DNA of 64,000 bases, taken from positions 1 through 64,000 of the IMG/VR virus record IMGVR_UViG_3300037808_001133, one strand, 5' to 3'. How positions within the stretch are numbered: position 1 is the first letter of the stretch; the number at the start of each line of letters is the position of its first letter. Shown in pieces: positions 7,485-15,764 of this stretch. Position numbers and translations under genes: made by a program. This DNA is from a virus. The notes under the pieces are model-generated. The model searched no databases. It was not told the DNA's origin and saw only the letters and a program-made list of their open reading frames with translations.

Positions 7485-7814
7485 ATGAACCTCCAACCGA
7501 ACGACGACCGAGTACTTGTGCGGCCCTGGAAAGAGGACAAGCTCAACGGTCTTCACCTCCCGACCGAGCGCAAGAAGGAAGCGATCTCAATGGGGCAGGT
7601 TATCGCCTGCGGCCCTGGGCTCAGACGCGAGGGCGAGTTGCTCCCCATGCGCTGCAAGGTCGGCGACACGATCCTCTACGACACCCGCGCCGGTCTCGAG
7701 CTCCGCGCCGACAGCAAGGTGCTTCTCTTCCTTCACGACAGTCAAGTCGTCGCGTTCGTCCGAGCCGAGGAGTCCGAGCCGGCGCTCCCCGAGAAGGTCG
7801 CGGTGGAAGCGTGA
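7485..7814 (+). CDS. GroES-like cochaperonin
   Basis: The 109-residue protein matches the Cpn10 pattern: NDDRVLVRP at the start, a mobile-loop region, GQVIACGPG, KVGDTILYD and SQVVAFVR at the end. Phage cochaperonins such as T4 gp31 pair with host GroEL to fold the major capsid protein. No GroEL gene is in the window. It starts two bases after the lipoprotein stop and overlaps the next gene by GTGA. A short acidic C-terminal extension follows the fold. Confidence 0.8.
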   Translation: MNLQPNDDRVLVRPWKEDKLNGLHLPTERKKEAISMGQVIACGPGLRREGELLPMRCKVGDTILYDTRAGLELRADSKVLLFLHDSQVVAFVRAEESEPALPEKVAVEA

Positions 7815-8182
7815 GCGACCCAATCAAGGCGTTCGCCGACGCGCTCCCGAGCGAGGACGAGTTCCTCAAGCTCTGGAGCGAGAAGGCAAAGGAGAACGGG
7901 GCCGACGTTACGAAGCTCCTCAAGTCCCAGGCTGACGGGCTCATTGCGACGAGCAAGCAGTTCGTCAGCGCGTTCAACGGGACCGAGCGCGACCAGCGAC
8001 GGCTTGACGCCATGCTCGCTCTCGGCAAGTTCAACGCCGAGTGCGAAGCGTTCATGGAGCTTGACGCCTGGTCGAAGGCGTTGCTTGCCACCCTTCAGGA
8101 GATTGGCAAGGTGGTCCTCGACGTCGGCGTGAAGGCCATTGTCGCGAGCCTCGCCGCGTCGCTTAAGGGCGGGCTCGGGTAG
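7811..8182 (+). CDS. unknown helical protein, 123 residues
   Basis: GTG 7811 overlaps the GroES stop (GTGA), which decides the start despite a much longer open frame upstream. The product is helical, ending in a hydrophobic Ala/Gly-rich segment (VKAIVASLAASLKGG) that could be membrane-active. The function is unknown. Confidence 0.55.
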   Translation: MSDPIKAFADALPSEDEFLKLWSEKAKENGADVTKLLKSQADGLIATSKQFVSAFNGTERDQRRLDAMLALGKFNAECEAFMELDAWSKALLATLQEIGKVVLDVGVKAIVASLAASLKGGLG

Positions 8183-8199
8183 TCGCGAGTCGTCGTAGC

Positions 8200-8227
8200 T
8201 TGACTCACGAACTCGGTGACGTAGGCT
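8200..8227 (+). promoter_or_regulatory. promoter before decoration-type gene
   Basis: TTGACT (8200-8205), a 16-base spacer and TAGGCT (8222-8227), followed by a 30-base leader with CAGGAGGAA before ATG 8258. Confidence 0.55.
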
Positions 8228-8257
8228 GAACCTTCCAACCGAACCCAGGAGGAACCC

Positions 8258-8569
8258 ATGGCACTCGACGGAACGATCACGAAGGTCAGCGCACAAGACA
8301 TTGCCGACCGCGAGCACCTGACCCTCGACCTTCAGGGTCCAAGCAGCTACGCCAACGGCGGCGAAGCAATCCTCCCGAGCGCGTTCCCATTCCGCACTGG
8401 CGGGCTGTTGATCGACACGGCTGAGGGCAAGGACGACGACACGACAGCGCAGGCGAAGTACGACCCGACTGCGGGGACGCTCAACTTCTTCGCAGTCGGC
8501 GGGGCCGAGGAAGCCAACCTCGCGGACCTCAGCGCGAACAGCTACCGACTGACTGTCGTCGGTCGCTAA
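8258..8569 (+). CDS. probable virion structural protein, 103 residues
   Basis: It has its own promoter and an excellent ribosome binding site (CCAGGAGGA), suggesting high expression. The sequence is beta-rich, with GPSSYANGGE, FFAVGGAEEAN and a C-terminal YRLTVVGR, a pattern common in small head decoration or cement proteins. It is placed just before the portal and flanked downstream by a hairpin. The assignment rests on composition and position. Confidence 0.5.
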   Translation: MALDGTITKVSAQDIADREHLTLDLQGPSSYANGGEAILPSAFPFRTGGLLIDTAEGKDDDTTAQAKYDPTAGTLNFFAVGGAEEANLADLSANSYRLTVVGR

Positions 8570-8596
8570 CAAACACTCTCCCCCGAGTACTACGGC

Positions 8597-8639
8597 ACGG
8601 CCCCCGCTCAACGAGTTTGAGTGGAGGCCGTCGCTGTTT
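8597..8639 (+). terminator. imperfect hairpin, probable terminator
   Basis: ACGGCC (8597-8602) pairs with GGCCGT (8626-8631) and CTCAA (8607-8611) with TTGAG (8617-8621), with a small internal loop, followed by GTTT. It separates the 8258 gene from the portal promoter. Confidence 0.45.
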
Positions 8640-8647
8640 GATAACGT
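8639..8647 (+). promoter_or_regulatory. extended -10 promoter before portal
   Basis: TGATAACGT; a TTGAGT lies 19 bases upstream inside the hairpin. The portal ATG follows at 8665 with CTGGAGG. Confidence 0.45.
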
Positions 8648-8664
8648 GACAGCTGGAGGCACCC

Positions 8665-10410
8665 ATGCCGAAGGACGTAACGGCAACCCTGATTCAAAAC
8701 GGGGTTGACCCAGAGCAGGCCGAACTGATCGCTGAGGCCATAGTGCTTTCGCGTCAGAAGCGCGGAGGGGTCCTGTTCGAAGACGCGGCGCTCAGGACCG
8801 TGCGCCGCTCCTTCTTCGCGGGGCGTCGTGGTGACGACCAGTACCGCGAGTTCCAAAGCCTTGTCACTTCGGAACTCAAGTCGCTCACGCCTGGCGAGCT
8901 TGCCTTCGGCGACATACCAGACGCGGCACGTGAACAGTATTCGGCGTTCTGCTGGAATATGTACAAGGGCCGACAGGAGCGATACCTCGACCGGCACGAG
9001 GACGAGGACCCAGCCGAGTTCCTCAACCGCCCGCAAAAGCGAACGCTCAACGTCACCAAAATGGTGATCAACATTCTCTCGCAGCTGTACCACTCGTCCC
9101 CGATCCGCGACCACAAAGAGGAGGAGGTGGACCCCGGTGACGCCGAGACCGTTAAGGACAACGCGGCAAAGAACCACCTCGACGACCGGCTTGACGAAAT
9201 CTGGTCTGGCGAATTGTTCAACCGGTCCATGCTTGAGATCGACCGGCTGTGCCGACTGCTCGGGACCGTCGCGGTGCGGCCTATGTACGACACCGAGCAG
9301 CCCGGGTCGATCCGGCTCTGGCTATTCATGAGCCACCAACTGCGAGTGATCCCAGACCCGGTCGCGCCTTGGAAGCCAGCGGTTGTGATTGAGCGGGCTC
9401 ACCCGTTCGGTCGCCAGAAGTCGGTGACGATTTGGACGAAGGACTTCTTCGTTGACCTTCGCCGCGACAACCAGGTGACGGTGGAGCCGCACGGGCTTGG
9501 CAGGATTCCTCACGTGTTCTGCCGCGACGAGCTTTCTTACACCTCGTTCTTCGTCGAGGGGCGCGGCCGCGTTCTCTGCAACCCCAACGCAATCCTGAAC
9601 AACGACCTCTCCGACTTGGAAGAGGTCAAGCAAATGCAAGGGTTCTCCCTGCTTGAGCTAACGAACCCGGTCGAGGACACGCAGCGAATCGGTCCACGCG
9701 AGGCGGTCACGTTCCGACCGACCGACAACACGACACCGTTCGGTGCAAAGTTCGTTGCGCCCAACGCGCCGCTCGCGGAGCTCCGCGCCGACTGCTCAGA
9801 ACAGATCGACCAAATCCTTGAGGTCAACGGCGTCCCGGCCGCAGCTGTCGGCGCGGACATTAACCGGCGCTCGCTGTCGGGCGCGGCTATCCGTGCGGGT
9901 ATGCAGCCGATCATTGCGGACAACAAGAAGCGCGAGTCTCTCTTCAAGCCGCTTGAGCACGACCTTGCCGACTCAATGCTGCGTATGGTCCGTCGTCACG
10001 AGCCGACCTTTGCCTACGACCCAGACACGCAGCGCCCCGAGTTCACGATCTTCTACCAGACCCTAGAGTTCCCAGCCGACACCCGCGACAAGGTCGTGAA
10101 GGACGACTTCGACATTGCCCAGGGGATCAACACGCCAGCCGGTATCCTGCGACGCGACGAGCCCGAGAAGTTCCCCACGCACGAGGAGGCCGTTCTTCAG
10201 TGGCAGAAGAACCTCGCCGAGCTTCGGACGGCTGGCTTCAGTCCTGGCGACGACGAGCAGGACCCGAACCTCCGCGCAAGCTTCGGTGGCTTCCAACCGA
10301 CGGTTGAAGGTCGCGAACCGCAGGAGGAGTACACGTCCAGGGAACTCATTGAGGACCTCGACGTCTTCTCAAACAAGGAGACGGCCCGGGTTCAGGCGAG
10401 CGGACTGTAG
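8665..10410 (+). CDS. portal protein
   Basis: The 581-residue protein would form the dodecameric vertex channel through which DNA enters the head and to which the neck attaches. Length and layout fit phage portals: a long alpha/beta front, a central helical part with LSGAAIRAGMQPII and the helix KRESLFKPLEHDLADSMLRMVRR, and an acidic C-terminal tail. It follows terminase and precedes a head-associated protein, the usual order. The portal family cannot be named without a search. Confidence 0.85.
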   Translation: MPKDVTATLIQNGVDPEQAELIAEAIVLSRQKRGGVLFEDAALRTVRRSFFAGRRGDDQYREFQSLVTSELKSLTPGELAFGDIPDAAREQYSAFCWNMYKGRQERYLDRHEDEDPAEFLNRPQKRTLNVTKMVINILSQLYHSSPIRDHKEEEVDPGDAETVKDNAAKNHLDDRLDEIWSGELFNRSMLEIDRLCRLLGTVAVRPMYDTEQPGSIRLWLFMSHQLRVIPDPVAPWKPAVVIERAHPFGRQKSVTIWTKDFFVDLRRDNQVTVEPHGLGRIPHVFCRDELSYTSFFVEGRGRVLCNPNAILNNDLSDLEEVKQMQGFSLLELTNPVEDTQRIGPREAVTFRPTDNTTPFGAKFVAPNAPLAELRADCSEQIDQILEVNGVPAAAVGADINRRSLSGAAIRAGMQPIIADNKKRESLFKPLEHDLADSMLRMVRRHEPTFAYDPDTQRPEFTIFYQTLEFPADTRDKVVKDDFDIAQGINTPAGILRRDEPEKFPTHEEAVLQWQKNLAELRTAGFSPGDDEQDPNLRASFGGFQPTVEGREPQEEYTSRELIEDLDVFSNKETARVQASGL

Positions 10411-10413
10411 GGC

Positions 10414-12039
10414 GTGGCTACCGACCCCGTCAGCTACATGGACGCGGCAGACGACTTCCTCAGCAAAATGGAAGCGTCGAAGCTCGTGGCGAAGGCCGAA
10501 CTTGAGACGGTCCGAAAGGGTCTCGTTCGCGACATTAAACGCGAGGCGAAGGACACAGTGAAGTCGCTTCAGACAACGCGTATCGGTGCGGCAAAGGTCT
10601 TGATTCCGAACGCTTCGAACCTCAAGAAGATTGGGCTCTCGTCGGAGAGGGTCCGATCGAAAATGCAATCCTTCCGACTCAACTACCTCAACCGAGACCA
10701 GGTGACTGCGCTGACCGACGCGGGCACTATGCCCGAGGACACGTCGAAGTTCATTCGCCACTCGCGCCGGCTGGCACGGCACGCTCGCGAGTTCCTCACC
10801 AAGATCAAAGAGGAGTCCCCCGAGCTACAGGAAGAAATCGACGCGACCCTTCTTCAAATGGAGGACAACGATATGGACCTCCTGAAGCTGGAGGTCAAGT
10901 CCATGACGCGCATGAAGGAGACCATGCTTCGCGCAGTCAACGGCCAGAAGGAGCGCGGGCAAGTGCTCAAGGAGATTGAGGACTGGGACTTGAACAAGCA
11001 GCTGTTCAACCTCTCGATCCTCGAGCACCCAGACGCCGTCGTCAGGAACCTCTTCGCGAACGCGTCGACCCGGCAGGGCTCAGCGACCGCTACCAAGACC
11101 AGCGAGATCCCGAAGCGGTCGCACGTCTTTGTCGGGCTCCCGCCGCAGGCCGCGGCGAAGCTCAAGCCGAACAGCAGGACCGCCGACTTCTCCTGGCGAC
11201 TGTTCGATCAGAAGACGCTGAACGAGAAGTTCAAGAACCTCCCAAGCAAGCAGGGAAGCCCTTCGTCGTGGCGTGGGCTCGGGCTGGACTACAACACGAA
11301 GGAGTTCTACTTGCCGGTGCCTCCGAGCATGGTCACAGGGCTCACGCCCCTCGTGACGGCGCGTCGGGCACAAACGCTTGGCGCTGGCGCAGCGGCCAGA
11401 GCAGCCGTTATGCCGCCAGACCGAATCAAGGGCGACGACCAGCTGAACCCGGTAAGCGGCGCGGCTGGGGACTCGGCTGGCGTATGGCTTGCCCGAGAGC
11501 TTCCAGAGCAGAAGGGTTTTCTCGCGAAGGCAAACGACAAAGAGATTGAGTCGATCCTCGACTACAAGGCGGGCGACGCCCTTGAGATCAACGACCTCCT
11601 CCGTGCCGACCGTGCCGACCTGCTCGGCAAGCGGAAGCAGGGAATGGTCGAGTCGCTCGACGGACTCCTCGACAAGACGGCAACGTCGAAGGACCTGGTT
11701 GTCTACCGGCAGAGCACTCACCCGGCGTTCAAGAAGCTCAAGGCCGACGACACGTTCAACGAGAAGGGCTATAGCAGTACCAGCCTCATTCGGGACCACA
11801 AGAAGTTCGGCGAGGCGGCAGAGGAAATCTTTGACGCGAAGGCCGTCCAGCTGGTGATCAATGTGCCGAAGGGTTCGAAGGGTGCTTACCTTGACTTCGT
11901 CGAGGAAGCGTCCAACCGCGAGGACGCTGAGTTCCTTCTTCCGCGTGGCGTGAAATACACAGTCACGAAGGTCGAGCAGCGAAACGACCGCAAGCAGGTG
12001 TTCGTTGACATTGAGCCCCTCGACACTTCTGAAAGGTAG
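10414..12039 (+). CDS. MuF-position head protein with ADP-ribosyltransferase-like domain
   Basis: The GTG start is three bases after the portal stop. Residues 1-350 are helical then mixed, in the position of MuF-type minor head proteins. The C-terminal 180 residues match the ADP-ribosyltransferase exotoxin fold: YR at 431-432, the STS motif in GYSSTS (452-457), INVPKGSKGAYL and the final motif DAEFLLPRG (504-512). In the family the last motif is normally E/QxE; here the catalytic Glu506 is kept but the residue two before is Asp504. Such domains occur on phage head proteins and may be injected to modify host targets. Activity is uncertain because of the substitution. Confidence 0.7.
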   Translation: MATDPVSYMDAADDFLSKMEASKLVAKAELETVRKGLVRDIKREAKDTVKSLQTTRIGAAKVLIPNASNLKKIGLSSERVRSKMQSFRLNYLNRDQVTALTDAGTMPEDTSKFIRHSRRLARHAREFLTKIKEESPELQEEIDATLLQMEDNDMDLLKLEVKSMTRMKETMLRAVNGQKERGQVLKEIEDWDLNKQLFNLSILEHPDAVVRNLFANASTRQGSATATKTSEIPKRSHVFVGLPPQAAAKLKPNSRTADFSWRLFDQKTLNEKFKNLPSKQGSPSSWRGLGLDYNTKEFYLPVPPSMVTGLTPLVTARRAQTLGAGAAARAAVMPPDRIKGDDQLNPVSGAAGDSAGVWLARELPEQKGFLAKANDKEIESILDYKAGDALEINDLLRADRADLLGKRKQGMVESLDGLLDKTATSKDLVVYRQSTHPAFKKLKADDTFNEKGYSSTSLIRDHKKFGEAAEEIFDAKAVQLVINVPKGSKGAYLDFVEEASNREDAEFLLPRGVKYTVTKVEQRNDRKQVFVDIEPLDTSER

Positions 12040-12041
12040 GC

Positions 12042-12224
12042 ATGACCGCCGACAAGACTCTCTACGAGTTCCAACTCTACGACGTCAACGGCGAGCTACT
12101 CGCTCGCTCAGCGTGCGTCCCGCCCTTTGAGAGAGCGCCCGAGGTGGCGATCAAGGGCACCAAGTACTTTGTCCTCATGGAGGATATGACCTACCAGGAA
12201 GCGGTCGGCGTTCACTGGCTCTAG
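12042..12224 (+). CDS. unknown small protein, 60 residues
   Basis: ATG 12042 is two bases after the upstream stop. The product looks like a compact beta-sheet domain (YEFQLYDVNGELL, KYFVLME). It may be a virion or chaperone-like accessory; nothing is recognised. Confidence 0.55.
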   Translation: MTADKTLYEFQLYDVNGELLARSACVPPFERAPEVAIKGTKYFVLMEDMTYQEAVGVHWL

Positions 12225-12266
12225 GGACTCGGTTTGAGTCACACGCTCGCGCTCACGATTCCGCAG

Positions 12267-12275
12267 GGTAGACTG
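12267..12275 (+). promoter_or_regulatory. -10-like GGTAGACTG element
   Basis: GGTAGACTG also occurs before genes at 35261 and 42859. No good -35 at normal spacing. It lies about 18 bases before the 12293 start. Confidence 0.3.
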
Positions 12276-12292
12276 CCAAGGGAGATTCGCTC

Positions 12293-13039
12293 ATGACTAC
12301 ACGTTGGAGAACGAGCCGTTGGCTTCCGGGGCGTGGCGTATGCGGCGGGTCCGGTGGCGGGCCTGGCGCCGCCGCGCCTACACCAATCCCGTTGACCGTT
12401 GACCTGATTAAGATCACGGCGTCACCGCTTGAGCTCGGCGCTGAGCTACCCGCGACGTTGACCTTCAACACGACGAAGGCAGGCGAAGACGGTCCGTTCG
12501 TGTCGCGCACGGTTCAGGACGACGACGGCAACGCGGCTGTCGATATCCTGGGAGACGCGGACCCGGTCCCGACCGGCGGAATGGGCTTTGTCTACACCAA
12601 GACGTTGATCGGCGAAACCGTTGACTTCACCTACACGGCTGACGACGGGACCGACGTGGCGCAGGACGTCGAGACCTACACATGGCTCCCCAAGGTCTAC
12701 GCGGGCGTCGCGCCAATCCCCGGCGCGGTCGACGAGGTCTTCATTGAGGCGCTGCTCGAGAACGAGCTACGCGCCGACAAAGGCATTGCTCGCACCGGGC
12801 TCGCGTGGACGATCGGCGAGTATATCTGGGTCGCGTTCCCGCAGGCGTTCAATCCAACCAGCGTGCTCGACTTCCTCGTGCAGATCGGCGGCGCCGGTTT
12901 CCCCGGTGGCTTCGTTCTCGACACGGCTGGTATCTCGGTGACGCCGAACACGCCGAACGGAGTCGCTGCCCTCTACGACGTTTGGCGCAGCACCGGTTCG
13001 GGCAACGGCTTCGCGGTTGACCTTACCGTGAGCCCATAG
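12293..13039 (+). CDS. virion structural protein, beta-rich
   Basis: The 248-residue product starts with a short Gly-rich basic segment, then repeated beta-strand patterns (PATLTFNTTKAGEDG, TYTADDGTD) typical of immunoglobulin-like structural domains, and ends with YDVWRSTGSGNGF. It opens a run of structural genes between the portal region and the protease. The exact virion position is unknown; a capsid decoration or fibre role fits. Confidence 0.55.
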   Translation: MTTRWRTSRWLPGRGVCGGSGGGPGAAAPTPIPLTVDLIKITASPLELGAELPATLTFNTTKAGEDGPFVSRTVQDDDGNAAVDILGDADPVPTGGMGFVYTKTLIGETVDFTYTADDGTDVAQDVETYTWLPKVYAGVAPIPGAVDEVFIEALLENELRADKGIARTGLAWTIGEYIWVAFPQAFNPTSVLDFLVQIGGAGFPGGFVLDTAGISVTPNTPNGVAALYDVWRSTGSGNGFAVDLTVSP

Positions 13040-13046
13040 GAGCAGC

Positions 13047-13814
13047 ATGGCTAATTCAACCCCGTTCGATACCAAAGGCTTTGGTGCTGGCGACACGTTC
13101 AACAGTGCCCCGCTCGCGTCCGGGTCGAGCACCCCGACCGTGCGGAGCATTGACGTCAAAGGCGGCACGAAACAGGTCTTCGACATTGCAGCCCGCGACG
13201 CGATACCAGGCGCGGCACTTGCCCGCGACGACGCAGACCAAATGCGGCAGGAGGGAATGCTCTGCTTTGTCCAAGCCGACCAGACCACGTATCGCCTTGA
13301 AGGTGGGATCGCAAACGGCAACTGGGTCGCGTTCGGCGCGGGCGGCGGCGGGTCGGGCACGACGCTCGACATTGACGACCGCGTGAACCAGTCCGGTGGA
13401 GCTCTAGCCATCGGCGAGATCCTCGCGCCGCACCCGACGATCCCCAGGGCATACGTCAAGGCAGACATCTCCGACCCCGCCCTGGGCGCGTCTCGCCCCA
13501 TCGCTGTCTCAACCGCTGCGCCAGTAGCGACTGACCCCGCACCCTCGCGGATCGCTGGCGAGGTGTCCGTGCTCCTCGTGCCCGGCCTCCTCGGGATCGG
13601 CGTGCCGGTCGCGCTCACTGACGAGGTGATCGTCTCGACGACGGCCGGCCGTGGCACTCTGTCGAAGAACGGACCCGGCGAGCTCGGCCAGCCGACGGCC
13701 GGCCAGGCACTCAACAAGGTCGGCACCATCGTCAGCCTTCTCACATACGACGGAGCTGGCGACGACCTCGTGCTGGTCCAGCTCGACATGAGCCCGCGAA
13801 GGATTCAGAGCTAA
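13047..13814 (+). CDS. virion structural protein, 255 residues
   Basis: Start ATG 13047 with GGAGCAGC upstream. The N-terminal part has YRLEGGIANGNWVAFGAGGGG, a fibre-like chain ending in a glycine hinge, followed by a compact beta domain (LLVPGLLGIGVPVALTDEV). The stop overlaps the next start as TAATG. Likely a fibre or decoration component. Confidence 0.5.
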   Translation: MANSTPFDTKGFGAGDTFNSAPLASGSSTPTVRSIDVKGGTKQVFDIAARDAIPGAALARDDADQMRQEGMLCFVQADQTTYRLEGGIANGNWVAFGAGGGGSGTTLDIDDRVNQSGGALAIGEILAPHPTIPRAYVKADISDPALGASRPIAVSTAAPVATDPAPSRIAGEVSVLLVPGLLGIGVPVALTDEVIVSTTAGRGTLSKNGPGELGQPTAGQALNKVGTIVSLLTYDGAGDDLVLVQLDMSPRRIQS

Positions 13815-13987
13815 TGGCCACCACTACATTCACGCTTTCTAACGGCGGCAAGATCCAGGCCCAAGAGCCCGGCACGGTCTGGCAAGGTCTCGCCCTTGTC
13901 GAGACCTCAAGCGTAGAGGTCGGCGACTCTATCAGCGTCGGCTGCGGCTTCGCTGTCATGGACGTCGTCAGCAAAGTAACGGAATAG
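13814..13987 (+). CDS. small beta-rich structural protein, 57 residues
   Basis: The ATG shares a TAATG with the stop of the previous gene. The 57-residue product (TTFTLSNGGKIQAQEPG at the start) is beta-rich with no charge clusters. Probably a small virion component co-translated with 13047. Confidence 0.55.
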   Translation: MATTTFTLSNGGKIQAQEPGTVWQGLALVETSSVEVGDSISVGCGFAVMDVVSKVTE

Positions 13988-13996
13988 GAGAGCCGC

Positions 13997-15748
13997 ATGC
14001 CCGGTCCCAATTTACTCGTCGCCGATCAAGGCCCGCTCGGCGCAGGCGTAGCCTCTGTCCATGAGTTGCAAGGCGGGCGGTTCGCTCGGCAAATCGGGAA
14101 CTCAGACGCAGACATGCGTGCTGTCGCTGCCGTGACTGCCGGTGCGGCGAACGCGTTCATGTGGAACACAGTCACCTGGTTTCTAGGCAAACAGTATTGG
14201 CTAGGCGGGGCCTCGGTGGGGCCGCGCATGTGGCTCAAGGTTCATAATCCGGCAACCGACACCTGGGATACCGTCTTGGAGAAAATCTCCAACTGGGTGA
14301 TTGGTGGACTGATTGTCGTTCAGACTTCCTCTGGACCAGCGCTCGTGATCGTTGCCGGTGACTCTGCCACCATGGGGTTCGTTCGCACGTTCGACGGGGT
14401 GACATTCACGGCGACCGTCTACGGCGGCAACAAGACAAGCTCAACCAGCCGCCCTGGGAACATTATCGCGCACGGCGGGCTCGTGTTTGTTCATAACCCA
14501 GGCTCGCCAACTACAGCGGGCAACCGCCAGACCTTCGATCCCGTATCGCTCTCGATTGGGCAGTTCGCTGTCTCAGGAACCGCTGGCGGTTTCGTGAACA
14601 TGACCGGCTCGTTCTTCAAGTTCGACGGTCGCTTTTGGCATATCTGCGGGTCGGGCTCTTCGCCGGGCAGCGCCGCGAGCCCTGCCGTTCTCACAGAGTT
14701 CGCATTCGGATCGTGGTCTTATCGCGGCTTCGGGTCTGGCTACGGCGGCGTTCAAATGTATCTCGGGGACGACACCTCGGGAGCACTGGCAAACATGAAG
14801 TGCGCCGCCGTCGTCGTGGACGACGACACCGTGCTCGTGTTCGGGACCGGGCACGCTGGCGGTGGCGGGCTTCCCGTGTTCTACGCCTATGAGTTGACTC
14901 TAAGCGCGGGCTCTGGCAGTCAGCTTGTTGCGGCAGACGTGACCAGCACCTACGACCCCGGCGGGCTTGGAGGCGACACCACTAACTATTTGATAAACAA
15001 TATCGGCAGAGGCCCAGACGGGTATTGGTATCTCGCGTTCGCGAATGACGACACGCTGACCGGCCTCGGCCTCGTGCGCGTGGTCAAAGGTTCGGCGTGG
15101 CAAGACGCGGGATCAATGGGAGCGAGCACCGCATACGCGATCTCACTCGCGACGCTTGACGGAGGGGAACGCCGCGACTCACGCGGAACGCTTCCGCTCG
15201 TGAAGCCAGCACCAGCGGGCTCGCCGTCGAGTTCGGCTGGGCCAACTGGCCTTCTGCAAAACTTCCGCATGGACGGCGACCCGCTCATCGCCTTGATAGG
15301 CGCAACGGCGGCAGGTCCGTTCGTGGACGGGGAGGCAATTTCTTGGACTGGTGGAAGCGGAATCATCCTTGCCTTCAGCGCCACCGAGGTCCAAATACAC
15401 ACGGTTGTTGGAGTGGTTCCGGACGGGCTTCTGGTCACCGGAGCAGGCGGCGCCAACGCGACGTGCTCGACGAGCTCGGGAAACGGGCAGGCACACACGG
15501 CTCGGCTGATCTACTTCCGCGACGCAGCCAACACCGGCCTCGGAGCTCCCAGCTTGATCGGCACACTTGTCGCCGGCTCTGGCGTGAATTGCGTGGTGAG
15601 CAAGGGCACCGGCCCAGGCGGAAGCGACGAGGTCATCACGGACGCGGATGGAAGCGGAACCATCAAGACCTTCGAGTGGGATTTCCTGGCAGATTCTATC
15701 TTTGCCTTTGTCGCGGAGAACGTGAAGCTGCAAGCCTCGCGAGTCTAA
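13997..15748 (+). CDS. beta-propeller-like structural protein
   Basis: The 583-residue protein has repeated strands with FWHICGSG, GRGPDGYWYLAFAND and many Gly-Thr-Ser segments spaced like Kelch or similar propeller blades. The C-terminal 160 residues look like separate beta domains. It precedes a second propeller-like protein of 912 residues. They may form receptor-binding or head fibres. The repeat assignment is by eye. Confidence 0.5.
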   Translation: MPGPNLLVADQGPLGAGVASVHELQGGRFARQIGNSDADMRAVAAVTAGAANAFMWNTVTWFLGKQYWLGGASVGPRMWLKVHNPATDTWDTVLEKISNWVIGGLIVVQTSSGPALVIVAGDSATMGFVRTFDGVTFTATVYGGNKTSSTSRPGNIIAHGGLVFVHNPGSPTTAGNRQTFDPVSLSIGQFAVSGTAGGFVNMTGSFFKFDGRFWHICGSGSSPGSAASPAVLTEFAFGSWSYRGFGSGYGGVQMYLGDDTSGALANMKCAAVVVDDDTVLVFGTGHAGGGGLPVFYAYELTLSAGSGSQLVAADVTSTYDPGGLGGDTTNYLINNIGRGPDGYWYLAFANDDTLTGLGLVRVVKGSAWQDAGSMGASTAYAISLATLDGGERRDSRGTLPLVKPAPAGSPSSSAGPTGLLQNFRMDGDPLIALIGATAAGPFVDGEAISWTGGSGIILAFSATEVQIHTVVGVVPDGLLVTGAGGANATCSTSSGNGQAHTARLIYFRDAANTGLGAPSLIGTLVAGSGVNCVVSKGTGPGGSDEVITDADGSGTIKTFEWDFLADSIFAFVAENVKLQASRV

Positions 15749-15764
15749 GAAGGGCGGCTGCTCG

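Noticed and set aside
12767-13789. A 340-codon minus-strand open frame
   Set aside because: Antisense of two structural genes with coupled starts; Ser/Arg/Pro-rich shadow composition.
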